DNA of 64,000 bases, taken from the NCBI GenBank assembly GCA_050180895.1, contig JBFXDS010000004.1, positions 62,001-126,000 of the forward strand, given 5' to 3'. The translations under genes and the position numbers were made by a program. Numbering within the stretch: position 1 is the stretch's first letter; every line of letters begins with the position of its first letter. The notes under the pieces are model-generated. The model worked only from the letters and a program-made list of their open reading frames with translations, had not been told where the DNA came from and made no database searches. Below, in pieces: positions 15,607 through 24,691 of this stretch. This stretch comes from JBGPEQ01 sp050180895. GTDB taxonomy: Bacteria; Pseudomonadota; Alphaproteobacteria; Dongiales; Dongiaceae.

Positions 15607-17139
15607 TCACGCGGCCAGCGGCACCTGGATGGTCATGACCAGGCCGCCAGAGGCGCGATTCTCGGCGGCGACGCGGCCGCCGATGGCTTCGATGTTGCGG
15701 CGGACGATCCACAGGCCGATCCCGGCGTGAACCGCGCCCGGCTCGGAGGCGCCGGCCGTCTCGACGGGGGCCTCGGCGGGCCCCTTCGGGCGGTTCGAGA
15801 AGCGACGCTCGAAGATGCGTTCGAGATCGTCGGGCGGAACGCCCGGCCCTTCGTCGGCGATGATCATGTCGGCCCAACGCTTGTTGCGCCGGAGCGCGAC
15901 ATTGATGCGTCCGCCCTTGGGGGTCACGCTGATCGAGTTGTCGACGATGTTCTCGACGACGGTCTCCAGCAGGTCCTCGCTGGCGCGCACGACCACGTTG
16001 TCCTCGACGCTCGTGGCCAGCTTGAGCCCGCGACTCTCGATCACCGTGCCGTAGGCGACCATCATCCTGGTCAGCAGCCGCGACAGGTCGACGCGCTGCC
16101 GCGGCGGGTCGAGCAGTTCCGCCATCGCCTCGTCCATGCGGCGGGCGGTGGACACCAGCTGATCGAGCCGATCGATCGAATTCTCCAGCACGGCCATGGC
16201 GCGCCGCCCGCGCGTCTCGCTGGTCGGGACGATGCGCTTCAGCGGCTCCAGCGATTGCCGCATGATGGCGATCGGCGTCTTCATTGCGTGCGCGTTGTCC
16301 TCCGCGGCGTTGCGGATGCCGTCGGCCGAGGCGCGCAGCGTCTGGATCAGGCGATCCATCTCCTCGGCCACACCCGACAGCTCCACCAGCTCGTTCTGCG
16401 ACGCAAACGAAAGATCGCCGGCGCTGCCCATCCGGAGGTCGCGCGCGAGCCGCCGGAAGCGCAGGATCGCGCGGCGGATGCTGAGGAACACCGCCAGGGT
16501 CAGCAGCGCCATCATGAGATAGATGACGGCGGCGACGCGGACCTCGAAGCGCATCCATACCGGCTCGGCCAGCGAAGTGCCGAGCAGGCTTTCGAGCGGG
16601 TGGGAGACGACGACCATCCAGCAGCCGGCCGGAGTCAGAATCGGGGTGATGGAGGTCAGGACTTCGTCGCGTCCCTCGGGGTCGCGATACCGCCTCGCCA
16701 AGGTGACATTGCCGGTGCAGGTATCGGAGACGTTGTCGAGGAGTCCCTGCCGCAGCAGCTCCTCCTGCTCGCGCTGCAGGGCATCGCTCGAGACGACGGG
16801 CGAAGAGGCGACGAAAAAGAAGCCGGTGACATCCTGCTGGGCGACCGGCCGGAACAGCACCTTCAGCCGCGTCGCCGGGCTGCCGAAACGCTGCAGCTCG
16901 TCGCCGATGGTCAGCAGCGGCGATGGGTCCGCCCGCTGCAGCAGCGGGCGCAGGCCGAGCCCGACGAGGCGTCCCCGCTCCTGCGTCGCCTCGATCAGCA
17001 GGGCTTGACGGTCCTCCTCCGCCTGCTTGAAGGTCTGATAGAGGGCGACCGGCACCGCAATGAAGACGATGATCAGAAGGATCAGTCTGCTGGCGAGCGA
17101 GCGCTCGCGTCGTCGCGATGTCGGCGCCTCCATGCGCAA
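15607..17139 (-). CDS. Membrane sensor histidine kinase (ChvG/HAMP type)
   Basis: The protein has 510 aa. Two membrane helices (about 17-35 and 202-221) flank a periplasmic sensor domain of ~165 residues. A HAMP region (222-275) follows, then a HisKA-like domain with His284 in the box HAMKTP, an N-box (VVENIVDNSI) and a G-box (DEGPGVPP). The HAMKTP form is unusual compared with the HELRTP consensus but is seen in ChvG/ExoS-like kinases. It starts six bases after the stop of the upstream response-regulator gene, on the same strand, so the pair is cotranscribed. The signal is unknown; acid or envelope sensing would fit ChvG relatives. Confidence 0.85.
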   Translation of the reverse strand: MRMEAPTSRRRERSLASRLILLIIVFIAVPVALYQTFKQAEEDRQALLIEATQERGRLVGLGLRPLLQRADPSPLLTIGDELQRFGSPATRLKVLFRPVAQQDVTGFFFVASSPVVSSDALQREQEELLRQGLLDNVSDTCTGNVTLARRYRDPEGRDEVLTSITPILTPAGCWMVVVSHPLESLLGTSLAEPVWMRFEVRVAAVIYLMMALLTLAVFLSIRRAILRFRRLARDLRMGSAGDLSFASQNELVELSGVAEEMDRLIQTLRASADGIRNAAEDNAHAMKTPIAIMRQSLEPLKRIVPTSETRGRRAMAVLENSIDRLDQLVSTARRMDEAMAELLDPPRQRVDLSRLLTRMMVAYGTVIESRGLKLATSVEDNVVVRASEDLLETVVENIVDNSISVTPKGGRINVALRRNKRWADMIIADEGPGVPPDDLERIFERRFSNRPKGPAEAPVETAGASEPGAVHAGIGLWIVRRNIEAIGGRVAAENRASGGLVMTIQVPLAA

Positions 17140-17145
17140 GTCCGG

Positions 17146-17931
17146 CTAGTCGGCGTCACACCAGCGATAGCCGAACCCCGGATAGTTCTCGATGCAGGAA
17201 AAGCTGTCGTCGACGTCGCGAAACTTCTGCCGGATGCGCTTGATGAAGGAACGCACGTTGACGCGGTATCCCTCCTCGCCGTAGCCGGCAATGAAGTCCT
17301 TGCCGCGGACGAGATCGTAGATCTGCCGGTAGGACACATCGATATCGTTGGCGCTGGCGAGAAGCCGCACGATCTGGAACTCGGTCAGCGTCAGGTCGAC
17401 GCGCTTGCCGTCGTAGAATGCCCGGTTGATGTCGGTCCGCAACTCGAGCTTGCCGCGCGTGAAGATCGCTCCCGCCTCGCCCGCGGCTTCGCCGCTGCCG
17501 GGCCGCTTGGGGCCATCGGTGATGAGGCGCAGGCGCTGCAGGATGATCGACAGGCTGCGGGACTTCTCGATGAAGTCGACCGCGCCCCAGCGCAGCGCCG
17601 CCTCCTCGTAGATCTCGTCGCTCAGCACCGTGAGGAAGATCACCGGCGTCTGCACGTCGTCGTCGCGCAGCCGGCGCAGCACGGCCAGCCCGTCGACGCC
17701 GGGCATGCGCCAGTCCAGGAGGATGGCGTCGGCGGTGCCGCCGTCGGCGAAGTAGCGCAGCGCCGACTCGCCGTCGCCGAAATCGTCAATCTCGTAGCCG
17801 CTTTCCATCAGGTTGAGGCCGAGGGACTCACGGAACAGCGCATCGTCGTCAACGACGACGATACGCTTACGGGGTTCGGCGATCGGCTCGCGGCCGACCG
17901 TTACGTTCCCTGCTTCAACTGTGCTAGGCAT
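17146..17931 (-). CDS. OmpR-family response regulator
   Basis: The protein has 261 aa. The receiver domain (about 22-140) has acidic DDD at 28-30, phospho-acceptor Asp73 in LLDWRMPG and the conserved Thr in FLTVLSD. The C-terminal winged helix (about 165-258) has LTLTEFQIVRLLAS and a VRSFIKRIRQKF recognition helix like ChvI. The preferred start at 17931 lies inside the end of the upstream lipoprotein gene (31-base overlap, same strand), which implies coupling. It precedes the sensor kinase by six bases. Longer in-frame extensions are rejected because they would cover the lipoprotein gene. Confidence 0.88.
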   Translation of the reverse strand: MPSTVEAGNVTVGREPIAEPRKRIVVVDDDALFRESLGLNLMESGYEIDDFGDGESALRYFADGGTADAILLDWRMPGVDGLAVLRRLRDDDVQTPVIFLTVLSDEIYEEAALRWGAVDFIEKSRSLSIILQRLRLITDGPKRPGSGEAAGEAGAIFTRGKLELRTDINRAFYDGKRVDLTLTEFQIVRLLASANDIDVSYRQIYDLVRGKDFIAGYGEEGYRVNVRSFIKRIRQKFRDVDDSFSCIENYPGFGYRWCDAD

Positions 17932-18371
17932 TGGTCGTCGGATCCTCCTGTTGCCTCGTTGCCCGTGACTTCGTAGGTCAACGCCCGGAACTCCTGGGTG
18001 TTGATATCCGCATAGAAGAAGATCGTAAGCTCGCAGTCGGTTCCGCTGTAGGTCCAGACCTTGGCCGGCGGCTTCTCCTCCTGCTTCGTCGGCAGGCCGA
18101 GCAGAGCCTCGGTCTCGCCGAAGTCCAGCCCGACGAGCTCCTTCGGATCCGGGCCGGCGGCAGCGGGCACGGCCCCGGCCGCGGCTTCCGGCTTGTGCTC
18201 CGGCAGCGGTACGACGTCCGGCGGCGCGGGTGGCGGCGCCGGCGGCGTGGGCGAGGCCGCCGCGGGTTCCGCCGGGGAAGCGACGACTACCACGGAATGG
18301 GTGCGAGGTTCGTCCTGGCATCCTGTCGCAACCACCGCGACCAGGATCGAAAGCGAGGCGCAACGCCACAT
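17901..18371 (-). CDS. Proline-rich lipoprotein, first gene of the two-component operon
   Basis: The protein has 156 aa. MWRCASLSILVAVVATGC is a short lipoprotein signal with lipobox VATGC. A Pro/Ala linker (PTPPAPPPAPPD, about 45-75) leads to a compact domain of ~75 residues with LVGLDFGETEALLGLPTKQEE, KVWTYSGTDCELTIFFY and a second Cys near the C-terminus, likely disulfide-bonded. The fold resembles SmpA/BamE-like small periplasmic domains (inference). A GGAG site supports the ATG at 18371. The end overlaps the response-regulator start by 31 bases, so it belongs to the same operon and may help the sensor detect envelope state. Confidence 0.72.
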   Translation of the reverse strand: MWRCASLSILVAVVATGCQDEPRTHSVVVVASPAEPAAASPTPPAPPPAPPDVVPLPEHKPEAAAGAVPAAAGPDPKELVGLDFGETEALLGLPTKQEEKPPAKVWTYSGTDCELTIFFYADINTQEFRALTYEVTGNEATGGSDDQCLAQLKQGT

Positions 18372-18477
18372 GGCTCCGTTCCCGCAATCCTCTGTGGATC
18401 GTGACGCCGCCCGACGGTGGCGGAACCGTCGATTATGTCGATTATTCCGGCGAGAAGGCAACGAATTCAAGAACCTG

Positions 18478-19320
18478 TCAACCCGGTTTCTTCGCCTTCA
18501 GGACGGCCCAGTCGGCGGCGCGCAGGGCGCTCAGGAAGTTGAACTGGCCGGCGCCCTGCAGCCATTCGCCGCCGTCGATGGTGACGACCTCGCCGTTGAT
18601 GTAGCCGGCGCCGTCGCACAGCAGGAAGCTGGCGAGATCCGCGAGCTCGCCATGGGCGCCGACGCGACCGAGCGGGTTCTTGGTCTCGAAGGTGCGGGCA
18701 AGGTCCGGCCGCGGCACCAGCCGTTCCCAGGCGCCAGGCGTCGGGAACGGACCGGGCGCGATGGCGTTGAGGCGGACGCCACGACCGCCCCACTCCACCG
18801 CCAGGCTGCGCGTCATCGCCAGCACGCCGGCCTTGGCCATGGCCGAGGGCACGACATAGGCCGAGCCGGTCCAGGCGTAGGTGGTGACGATGCTGAGAAC
18901 GGCGGCGCGCCCGCCGGCCGCGAGCCAGCGCCGGCCGCAGCCGAGGGTGACGTAGGCGCTGCCATGCAGGACGATGTTCAGCACCGCGTCGACGGCGCGC
19001 GGCGAGAGCTCCTCGGTGCGGGCGATGAAGTTGCCGGCGGCGTTGTTGACGAGGGCATCGAGCGGGCGCACGGCCCAGATCTTCTCGAGCATGGCCTCGA
19101 CCGCGGCGGCGTCGCGGATGTCGCAGCCATGGGTCTCGACCGCGACGCCGGTCTCCGCCGCGAGCTTGGCGGCGGCCTCGGCCAGCACCGCCTCGCGCCG
19201 GCCGCAGATGACCAGCTCGGCGCCCAGCTCGCGGAAGCGGCGGCCCATGGCGAGGCCGAGGCCCGTGCCGCCGCCGGTGATCAGGATGCGCTTGTCCTTC
19301 AGGAGATCGGGCCGGAACAT
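18478..19320 (-). CDS. SDR family oxidoreductase (2,4-dienoyl-CoA-reductase-like)
   Basis: This is a short-chain dehydrogenase of 280 aa. The NAD(P)-binding loop ITGGGTGLGLAMGRRF, NNAAGNF (NNAG-type motif) and the IAPGPFPTPGAW region place it near 2,4-dienoyl-CoA reductases and related enoyl reductases. The usual YxxxK pair is replaced by the SAMAKAG segment, so Tyr is absent as in DECR-type enzymes. An upstream in-frame GTG/ATG four codons earlier (19332) is possible; MFRPDLLKDKRI is the usual beginning. It is followed on the same strand by the lipoprotein operon. Substrate unassigned, probably an acyl-CoA. Confidence 0.85.
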   Translation of the reverse strand: MFRPDLLKDKRILITGGGTGLGLAMGRRFRELGAELVICGRREAVLAEAAAKLAAETGVAVETHGCDIRDAAAVEAMLEKIWAVRPLDALVNNAAGNFIARTEELSPRAVDAVLNIVLHGSAYVTLGCGRRWLAAGGRAAVLSIVTTYAWTGSAYVVPSAMAKAGVLAMTRSLAVEWGGRGVRLNAIAPGPFPTPGAWERLVPRPDLARTFETKNPLGRVGAHGELADLASFLLCDGAGYINGEVVTIDGGEWLQGAGQFNFLSALRAADWAVLKAKKPG

Positions 19321-19485
19321 CGGCGGCACCATAACAGAGCGCGCCGGCCGGGCAATGCCGGCACGCGCGGCCGATCGCGCGTCAAATCGGCTCGAAGGCG
19401 GGCGGGCCGGGAGGACAAGACATCCATGAAATGGCCGGCCGAGCCGAAGAGCACGTCGGACTCAGCGGGTGTCCGGTCGCCCCCG

Positions 19486-20112
19486 CTAGTCGCGCTCCGC
19501 GCCCAGGGCGGCCTTGACGGCGGGGCGGTCGGACATGCGCCGGCGATGATCGTTGACCTTGGGGAAGCGGGCGGGGTCGACGCCGTCGCCCTCCAGCCAG
19601 CGGGCGACGGTGAAGAGGTAGGGATCGCAGATCGTGTAGTCCTCGCCCGTCACCCAAGGGCTGGCGAGCATCTCGCGCTCGATCAGCTCGAAGCATTCGC
19701 CGACGGACTGCGGCACCTTCTTCCGCATCGCTGCCATGGCCTCGGCGTTGTCGGCATCCACCCAGCGATAGCCGCGCAGGCGGTGGGCATGGGCGACGTG
19801 GACGGTGGCGCAGAGATAGTTGTTGAAGGCCTGCACCCTGGCGAAGGCGAAGGGATCGTCGAGCGGCGCCAGCTTCGCCTGCGGAAAGCTCTGGGCGACG
19901 AAGGCCAGGATCGCAGGAGTCTCGGTCAGGATGCCGCGGTCGGTCGCCAGCGCCGGCACCCGGCCCTTCGGGTTGATCGCCAGGTATTCGGGCTTGCGCT
20001 GCTCGTCGGCGCGGAAATCGAGGCGCACGGTTTGATACTCCGCGCCGGCTTCCTCGAGGGCGATGTGCGAGGCCAGGGCGCAGGTGTTGGGCGCATAGAA
20101 CAGCTTGAGCAT
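19486..20112 (-). CDS. Glutathione S-transferase family protein
   Basis: The protein has 208 aa and a classic two-domain GST. The thioredoxin-like N-terminus MLKLFYAPNTCALASHIALEEAG has the TCA active-site region of beta-class enzymes, followed by INPKGRVPAL and the LTETPAILAFVA glutathione-binding Glu-Thr motif. The helical C-terminal domain carries WVTGEDYTICDPYLF with the structural Asp. The start at 20112 is set by this conserved N-terminus. Substrate unknown. It stands alone, 165 bases upstream of the SDR gene on the same strand. Confidence 0.9.
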   Translation of the reverse strand: MLKLFYAPNTCALASHIALEEAGAEYQTVRLDFRADEQRKPEYLAINPKGRVPALATDRGILTETPAILAFVAQSFPQAKLAPLDDPFAFARVQAFNNYLCATVHVAHAHRLRGYRWVDADNAEAMAAMRKKVPQSVGECFELIEREMLASPWVTGEDYTICDPYLFTVARWLEGDGVDPARFPKVNDHRRRMSDRPAVKAALGAERD

Positions 20113-20501
20113 GGGATTCTCCACGGCCGGTCGCGCGTCGGCAGGCGTTATAGCATACCGACCGATCCGACGCTGCCGAGGATCGCGGCGGGCTCGCATG
20201 AGCTGCGCCTGCGGATCCGGCGCCTTCGACGGCGCAGGCCCACGGGAGAGCGCTCCACGTCGCGTATCCCTTCCCTCCCCCAACACGGAGCTATCCGGCT
20301 CGGGACGAAAAGCGCCAGATTCTGCACGCCGCCGAAGATAAATAGGGTCAAGGTACAGCTGCCGCGCGTCGGAGGCAGTCGCCGGGACCGTGACCGACAG
20401 GATCGCGGGGAACGATTTTCGATCATCGAGGGTTGATTTACATCCCCTTTCCGGGTTAGCACGGCGGCAAGGCGCGTATCGTTCCCATCATCGGGGGTGT
20501 C
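20113..20501. other. Intergenic region between GST and MscS
   Basis: This 389-base gap lies between divergent genes. Reading frames through it are arginine-rich and unlike real proteins. GGGGGTGTC immediately before 20502 can serve as the MscS ribosome binding site. I see no strong promoter pair, repeat or RNA. Confidence 0.5.
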
Positions 20502-21626
20502 GTGGAGGATCTGCTTCAGGAAACTCTCACCGCTGAAGTCTACGGCAATGGGGTGCTCCTCTGGGGCGTTGCAATTGCCGGCGCCGCCGGAATCTATATC
20601 GGGCTGCTCGCGCTTCGCCGTGTACTGATCGGCCGGTTCGCACGATACTCGGCCGCCGAGGCCAACACGCTCAGCCACATCATCGGTACCGTTGCGCACG
20701 CGACGCAGCATTTCCTCATTGCCGCGCTCGCGCTCGGACCGATCGCCTATGCGCTGATCCTGCCGCCGCAGATCGAAGGCATCCTCTCCGCGATCATAAC
20801 GATCGCGGTCATGCTGCAGATCGGGCTATGGAGCACGGCGCTGCTCGGACTCTGGATCACGCAATCCTTCCTTCGCCGGGCGGCACACGATCCGGAAGGC
20901 GCGAGCGCGGCGCAGCTCATCCGCCTGTTCTGCCTCATCGGCATCTGGTCCGCCATCCTCCTGCTCACGCTGAGCAACTTCGGCATCGACATCACCGGCT
21001 TGGTGGCGGGCCTCGGCATCGGCGGCATCGCGGTAGCCTTCGCGTTGCAGAGCATTCTCAAGGACCTCTTTGCCTCGTTGGCGATCATCCTCGACAAGCC
21101 GTTCGTGGTCGGCGACTTCATCATCTTCGGCGAGCAGCTCGGATCGGTGGAGAGGATCGGCCTCAAGACGACACGGGTGCGCAGTCTGTGGGGCGAACAG
21201 ATCAGCGTCTCCAACGACGACCTGCTGTCGTCGCGCGTGCGCAACTACAAGCGCATGTCGGAGCGGCGTGTCAGCTTCGACGTCAGGGTCGTCTACGAGA
21301 CTCCGATGGAGAAGCTGGAAGGGATACCCCACCGCATCCGCGAGATCATCGAATCGCTGGAGGGGACGCGCTTCGACCGCTCGCACGTCGCGGCCTTCGA
21401 AGACTACGGGCACCGCATCGAGACCGTCTACTACGTCCTGAGCCCGGACTACAACGCCTACATGGACATCCAGCAGCGCATCAATCTGGGCATCGTCCGG
21501 CATTTCACAGAGACGGGTATCGCCTTCGCCTATCCGGTACGCCGACTGCTGCCCGACGGCAACGTCAGCCCGATGGTCAGCCCGTCCGGGAAGCCGGCGC
21601 GCAGCAAGGCTGCGACGACGCGCTGA
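20502..21626 (+). CDS. MscS-family mechanosensitive ion channel
   Basis: The protein has 374 aa and starts at GTG. Four hydrophobic N-terminal helices are followed by the pore helix LVAGLGIGGIAVAFALQSILKD, which has the Gly/Ala packing pattern of MscS TM3, and then by a beta domain (PFVVGDFIIFGEQLGSVERIGLKTTRVRSLWGEQISVSNDDLLS). The C-terminal alpha/beta domain ends with VRRLLPDGNVSP and a basic tail. It acts as an osmotic safety valve in the inner membrane. It appears monocistronic, convergent with the DUF4136-like lipoprotein. Confidence 0.92.
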   Translation: MEDLLQETLTAEVYGNGVLLWGVAIAGAAGIYIGLLALRRVLIGRFARYSAAEANTLSHIIGTVAHATQHFLIAALALGPIAYALILPPQIEGILSAIITIAVMLQIGLWSTALLGLWITQSFLRRAAHDPEGASAAQLIRLFCLIGIWSAILLLTLSNFGIDITGLVAGLGIGGIAVAFALQSILKDLFASLAIILDKPFVVGDFIIFGEQLGSVERIGLKTTRVRSLWGEQISVSNDDLLSSRVRNYKRMSERRVSFDVRVVYETPMEKLEGIPHRIREIIESLEGTRFDRSHVAAFEDYGHRIETVYYVLSPDYNAYMDIQQRINLGIVRHFTETGIAFAYPVRRLLPDGNVSPMVSPSGKPARSKAATTR

Positions 21627-21650
21627 GGCCGGGACCGGCAGACCGCCGGC

Positions 21651-22280
21651 CTATCGCACATCGAAGGCGGCGGAGGCGTAGGTCTTGCGCAGGCGCTCGG
21701 CGGTGGCGGCGGCGTCCTGGGCGCCGGCGGCCGGGCCGGGGAGCAGCTTCACGGTCAGGCTGGCGGTGACGCGGCCGCTGGAGTGCGCGCGCCGGTACCA
21801 GTTGTCATAGATCGGATTGAAATAGGGATCGCCCCAATAGCCGATGGGCCGGCCACAGTCCCAGCGGCAGGGCGGGCCCGAGATGGTGCGCAGCGGCGCC
21901 GAGACGTAAGGCGGGCCGGGTGGCGGATCGACGATGGTGATGTCCACGTCGGCGCTCTCGCTCTGCAGCTGCAACGCCGGATAGCCCCGCTCCAGCGCCA
22001 GCTGCGCCGCGCGCCACAGCGCCAGATCGCGGGTGCGCTGCCTCTCGCCGACCAGTCCGTAATCCTGGTCGGCGTCGCCATGGGCCGACAGGCTTGGGGT
22101 GACGTACGTCACTGTGTAAAGGTCCGGCGCCAGCGCGGTCTCGGAATAGCCGTAGTCGCCGTTCGCGCTCAGCGCCGCCATGGCCGGCACGGTGGGCGGC
22201 GGCTGGCTGGCGCAGCTCGCGGCGAGGAGAAGGCACGCGCCCAGCAGCGACCGGCGCGCTGTTGACAGGTTCATGCGCAT
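21651..22280 (-). CDS. DUF4136-like lipoprotein
   Basis: The protein has 209 aa. The signal SLLGACLLLAASC is a lipobox-type lipoprotein signal. The mature part begins with CASQPPPT and contains RTRDLALWRAAQLALERGYPALQLQSESADVDI, the pattern of CC0125/DUF4136-like envelope lipoproteins. It ends with the KTYASAAFDVR segment. ATG codons at 22280 and 22274 are equally possible. The role is unknown, and there is no operon partner. It is divergent from the DMFase-like gene. Confidence 0.7.
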   Translation of the reverse strand: MRMNLSTARRSLLGACLLLAASCASQPPPTVPAMAALSANGDYGYSETALAPDLYTVTYVTPSLSAHGDADQDYGLVGERQRTRDLALWRAAQLALERGYPALQLQSESADVDITIVDPPPGPPYVSAPLRTISGPPCRWDCGRPIGYWGDPYFNPIYDNWYRRAHSSGRVTASLTVKLLPGPAAGAQDAAATAERLRKTYASAAFDVR

Positions 22281-22445
22281 AGATCGTCGAAGTCTATCAC
22301 GGCATCCACGACGGCGAATACGGGAAACTCGGATCCGGCCCGCGCGGCGCCGCGATCCGGCTTGCGGGTACAACCGAAACCAAGCATCTTGCCCGCGACC
22401 GTCGGGCGGCAACGTCTGCGGCAAATCGGGGGTCGGAGTCTACCA

Positions 22446-23870
22446 ATGTCGGCGTTCGCGTTCTTGGCCGGAGTGGTCGTCGCTGCCGTCGGCGTCATCG
22501 GCATCGCCCTGGCGGGTCCCCTCCTCTGGGATCTCGTCCGGTTCAAGCGCGGCGTCTACCGGATCGACCCCGGCCGCATCGCCGGATATGCGGAGCGCTA
22601 TTCCTTCACGCAGGGCGAACCCATCGACCTCTTCATCCATTCGGACCAGCCGCTGACGGTGACGCCGCTGCGGCTCGCCGAGGCCTGGGAGCTCGTGGGC
22701 GACAGCTTCAGGCTCGGCGCCCAGCGTCAGGACAACCGCTTCGATCGTCGACGCGGGATGCGCTGGTCGAAGAGCGCGACAATCGATTCCCGGCCCCTTC
22801 CGCCGGGGCTGTACCAGTTCCTGCTGCGGCAGGACGCGAACCCGGCGGCGCGCTTCGCCATCCCCATCATCATCAAGGACGGCCGGCCGCATCCGCTCAG
22901 CGTCGTGCTCACCACCAATACCTGGGACGCCTACAACACCTACGGCGGCATCTCGCACTACGAGAATCACTATGTCTGCCGCCTGTCCTGGGCCCTCGCG
23001 CGGATATTGAAGCGGCCGAGCTGGATCTCCGAATGCGTGCCGCGCCGGCGGCCGAACGCCCTCTTCTCCGAAGAGGTGAAGGACGCCGATTTCGACGGCG
23101 CGTACAGTTCGTTCCTCGTGCGCAACGAGCTGCAGTTCCTCGTCTTCCTGGCACGGAACGGCTACGCCTACGGCGTCTATGACGATCGGGACATGGCGCA
23201 CGACCCGATCCTGCAAGAGGCAAGCGCGCTGGTGTTCTGCGGGCATTCCGAATACTGGACCGACTCGATGTTCTACCCGTTCGAGCGGTTCGTGGCGCGG
23301 GGCGGCAAGGTGTTCCGCGCCATCGCCGGCATGGAAGGCCAGGCCTCATTCACGCCGCTCGGGCTGAGCTTCGGACACCGGCCGGAGGATATGATCGCCA
23401 ACGGGCTGGTGGGAGCGCACACGGACCCGGAAGGGTCATTCACCGCCGCGCCCTACCGCGTGCTGCGCCCCGACCACTGGGTCTTCGCCGGAACCTCGCT
23501 GCGGCTCGACGACCTGTTCGGCGCCGAGAGCGCCAACCGCCCGTCCTTCGACATCGCCGGGCATCAGCACCTGCGTGGCACGATCGACCTCGAGGGCCAG
23601 CCGCAGAACGGCGCCAGCGGGTTTTTCACCAGCAAGGTGGGACCGGGCAGCGGCGCATTCTCGCTGCTGGCGGTCGGCACCAATCCGCGCGGCCCGGCGC
23701 AGATGGTCTACCGCGACACGCCAGCCGGAGGCTGGATCTTCAATGCCTCGTCGATCGCGTTCAACGGCGCGCTCTTCCGCGACGCGGCCGTCGCGCGCAT
23801 CGTGCGCAACCTGATGGACGGCGCCATCGGCCGGTCACGCCAAGGCGAGAGGGTGCCGTCCGACGGCTAG
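22446..23870 (+). CDS. N,N-dimethylformamidase beta-subunit-like protein (DMFA2 domain), membrane anchored
   Basis: The protein has 474 aa. An N-terminal helix (FAFLAGVVVAAVGVIGIALAG) anchors or exports it. The rest matches the large subunit C-terminal domain of dimethylformamidase: VVLTTNTWDAYNTYGGISHY, the DRDMAHDPILQEASALVFCGHSEYWT stretch resembling a glutamine-amidotransferase-like fold, and RPSFDIAGHQH. Many proteins carrying this domain do not act on DMF and are of unknown function. Its iron-site residues cannot be verified by eye. It overlaps by four bases the end of the convergent DUF6766-type gene. Confidence 0.72.
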   Translation: MSAFAFLAGVVVAAVGVIGIALAGPLLWDLVRFKRGVYRIDPGRIAGYAERYSFTQGEPIDLFIHSDQPLTVTPLRLAEAWELVGDSFRLGAQRQDNRFDRRRGMRWSKSATIDSRPLPPGLYQFLLRQDANPAARFAIPIIIKDGRPHPLSVVLTTNTWDAYNTYGGISHYENHYVCRLSWALARILKRPSWISECVPRRRPNALFSEEVKDADFDGAYSSFLVRNELQFLVFLARNGYAYGVYDDRDMAHDPILQEASALVFCGHSEYWTDSMFYPFERFVARGGKVFRAIAGMEGQASFTPLGLSFGHRPEDMIANGLVGAHTDPEGSFTAAPYRVLRPDHWVFAGTSLRLDDLFGAESANRPSFDIAGHQHLRGTIDLEGQPQNGASGFFTSKVGPGSGAFSLLAVGTNPRGPAQMVYRDTPAGGWIFNASSIAFNGALFRDAAVARIVRNLMDGAIGRSRQGERVPSDG

Positions 23871-24526
23871 GGGTTTTCCCGATGCGGGGCGGCGACCGGC
23901 TTCGACTCGGGTGAGCCCTTCTGCCGCAGGAAGATCGAGAGGACGACCATGGCGAGGATGGCGAGGAACTCGCTCTGCCAATTCTGCAGCGATTCGAACC
24001 AGAATTGCGAGCCGCCCAGATAGTCGAGGAACGGCTGCGGCGCCTGGCCGTGCTCCCGGCGCTGGAGGTTGTCGAGGCTGGCGCCGCTCAGCGCATGGAT
24101 GACGAACGCGGCCAGGAATAGCAGGAGGAAGGCCAGGCTCAGCGAGTTCTGGTAGAGGCGCATCGCCCAACCGCCGGCGCGCACGGGCCAGGGCGCCGCC
24201 GGATCGGTGTGCGCCGCCGCGGGATCGGCATCCACCGCCTCGATCTTGTCCGGGTCCTTCGACTCCGCCGACCCCCGCTGGTAGAGGAAGACCGTCAGCA
24301 CGACATAGGCGGCCATCTGCAGGAATTCGCTCTCCCAGTTCTCGGCGGTTGCCTCCAGGAACTGCGCGCTGCCGAGATAGGCCAGCAGGCCGATGCGGGC
24401 GAGGCCGTGCGCGAGCCGCTCGTCGTTGAACACGGACCAGCCGGCCGCGACCTGGCCGGCCCAGGCGAGGACGAACATCCCCGCCAGCACGATCGACAGG
24501 CCGTTTTCGCGCAACAGGCGATGCAT
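23867..24526 (-). CDS. DUF6766-like membrane protein with internal duplication
   Basis: The protein has 219 aa with four hydrophobic helices (about 10-30, 65-85, 120-145, 185-205). Two halves repeat: QFLEATAENWESEFLQM followed by a helix and YQRGSAESKD, and QFWFESLQNWQSEFLAI followed by a helix and RQKGSPESKP. Each half has the sequence QF-(x)n-NWxSEFL before a transmembrane segment, the mark of DUF6766 proteins. Function unknown. The start is at MHRLLRENGLS. Confidence 0.75.
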   Translation of the reverse strand: MHRLLRENGLSIVLAGMFVLAWAGQVAAGWSVFNDERLAHGLARIGLLAYLGSAQFLEATAENWESEFLQMAAYVVLTVFLYQRGSAESKDPDKIEAVDADPAAAHTDPAAPWPVRAGGWAMRLYQNSLSLAFLLLFLAAFVIHALSGASLDNLQRREHGQAPQPFLDYLGGSQFWFESLQNWQSEFLAILAMVVLSIFLRQKGSPESKPVAAPHRENP

Positions 24527-24691
24527 GCGATTCCCGCGTCGATCAGGGACGACGGTCGAGAAACGCCGATGGCGCGTCGGAGGTTCCGCCGCGCCTCGCC
24601 GGGCGGGGAGGAAATAACATCGATGCGCGAATTTCGGCGGACGGCTGCCGGCGCCGCTCTAGACTACGGCCGTGAGAGGAGTGCCGCGACC

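Noticed and set aside
15577..17976. Long plus-strand open frame opposite the two-component genes
   Set aside because: Arg/Gly/His-rich, no domain, and opposite to a clear histidine kinase and regulator; a GC-rich shadow.
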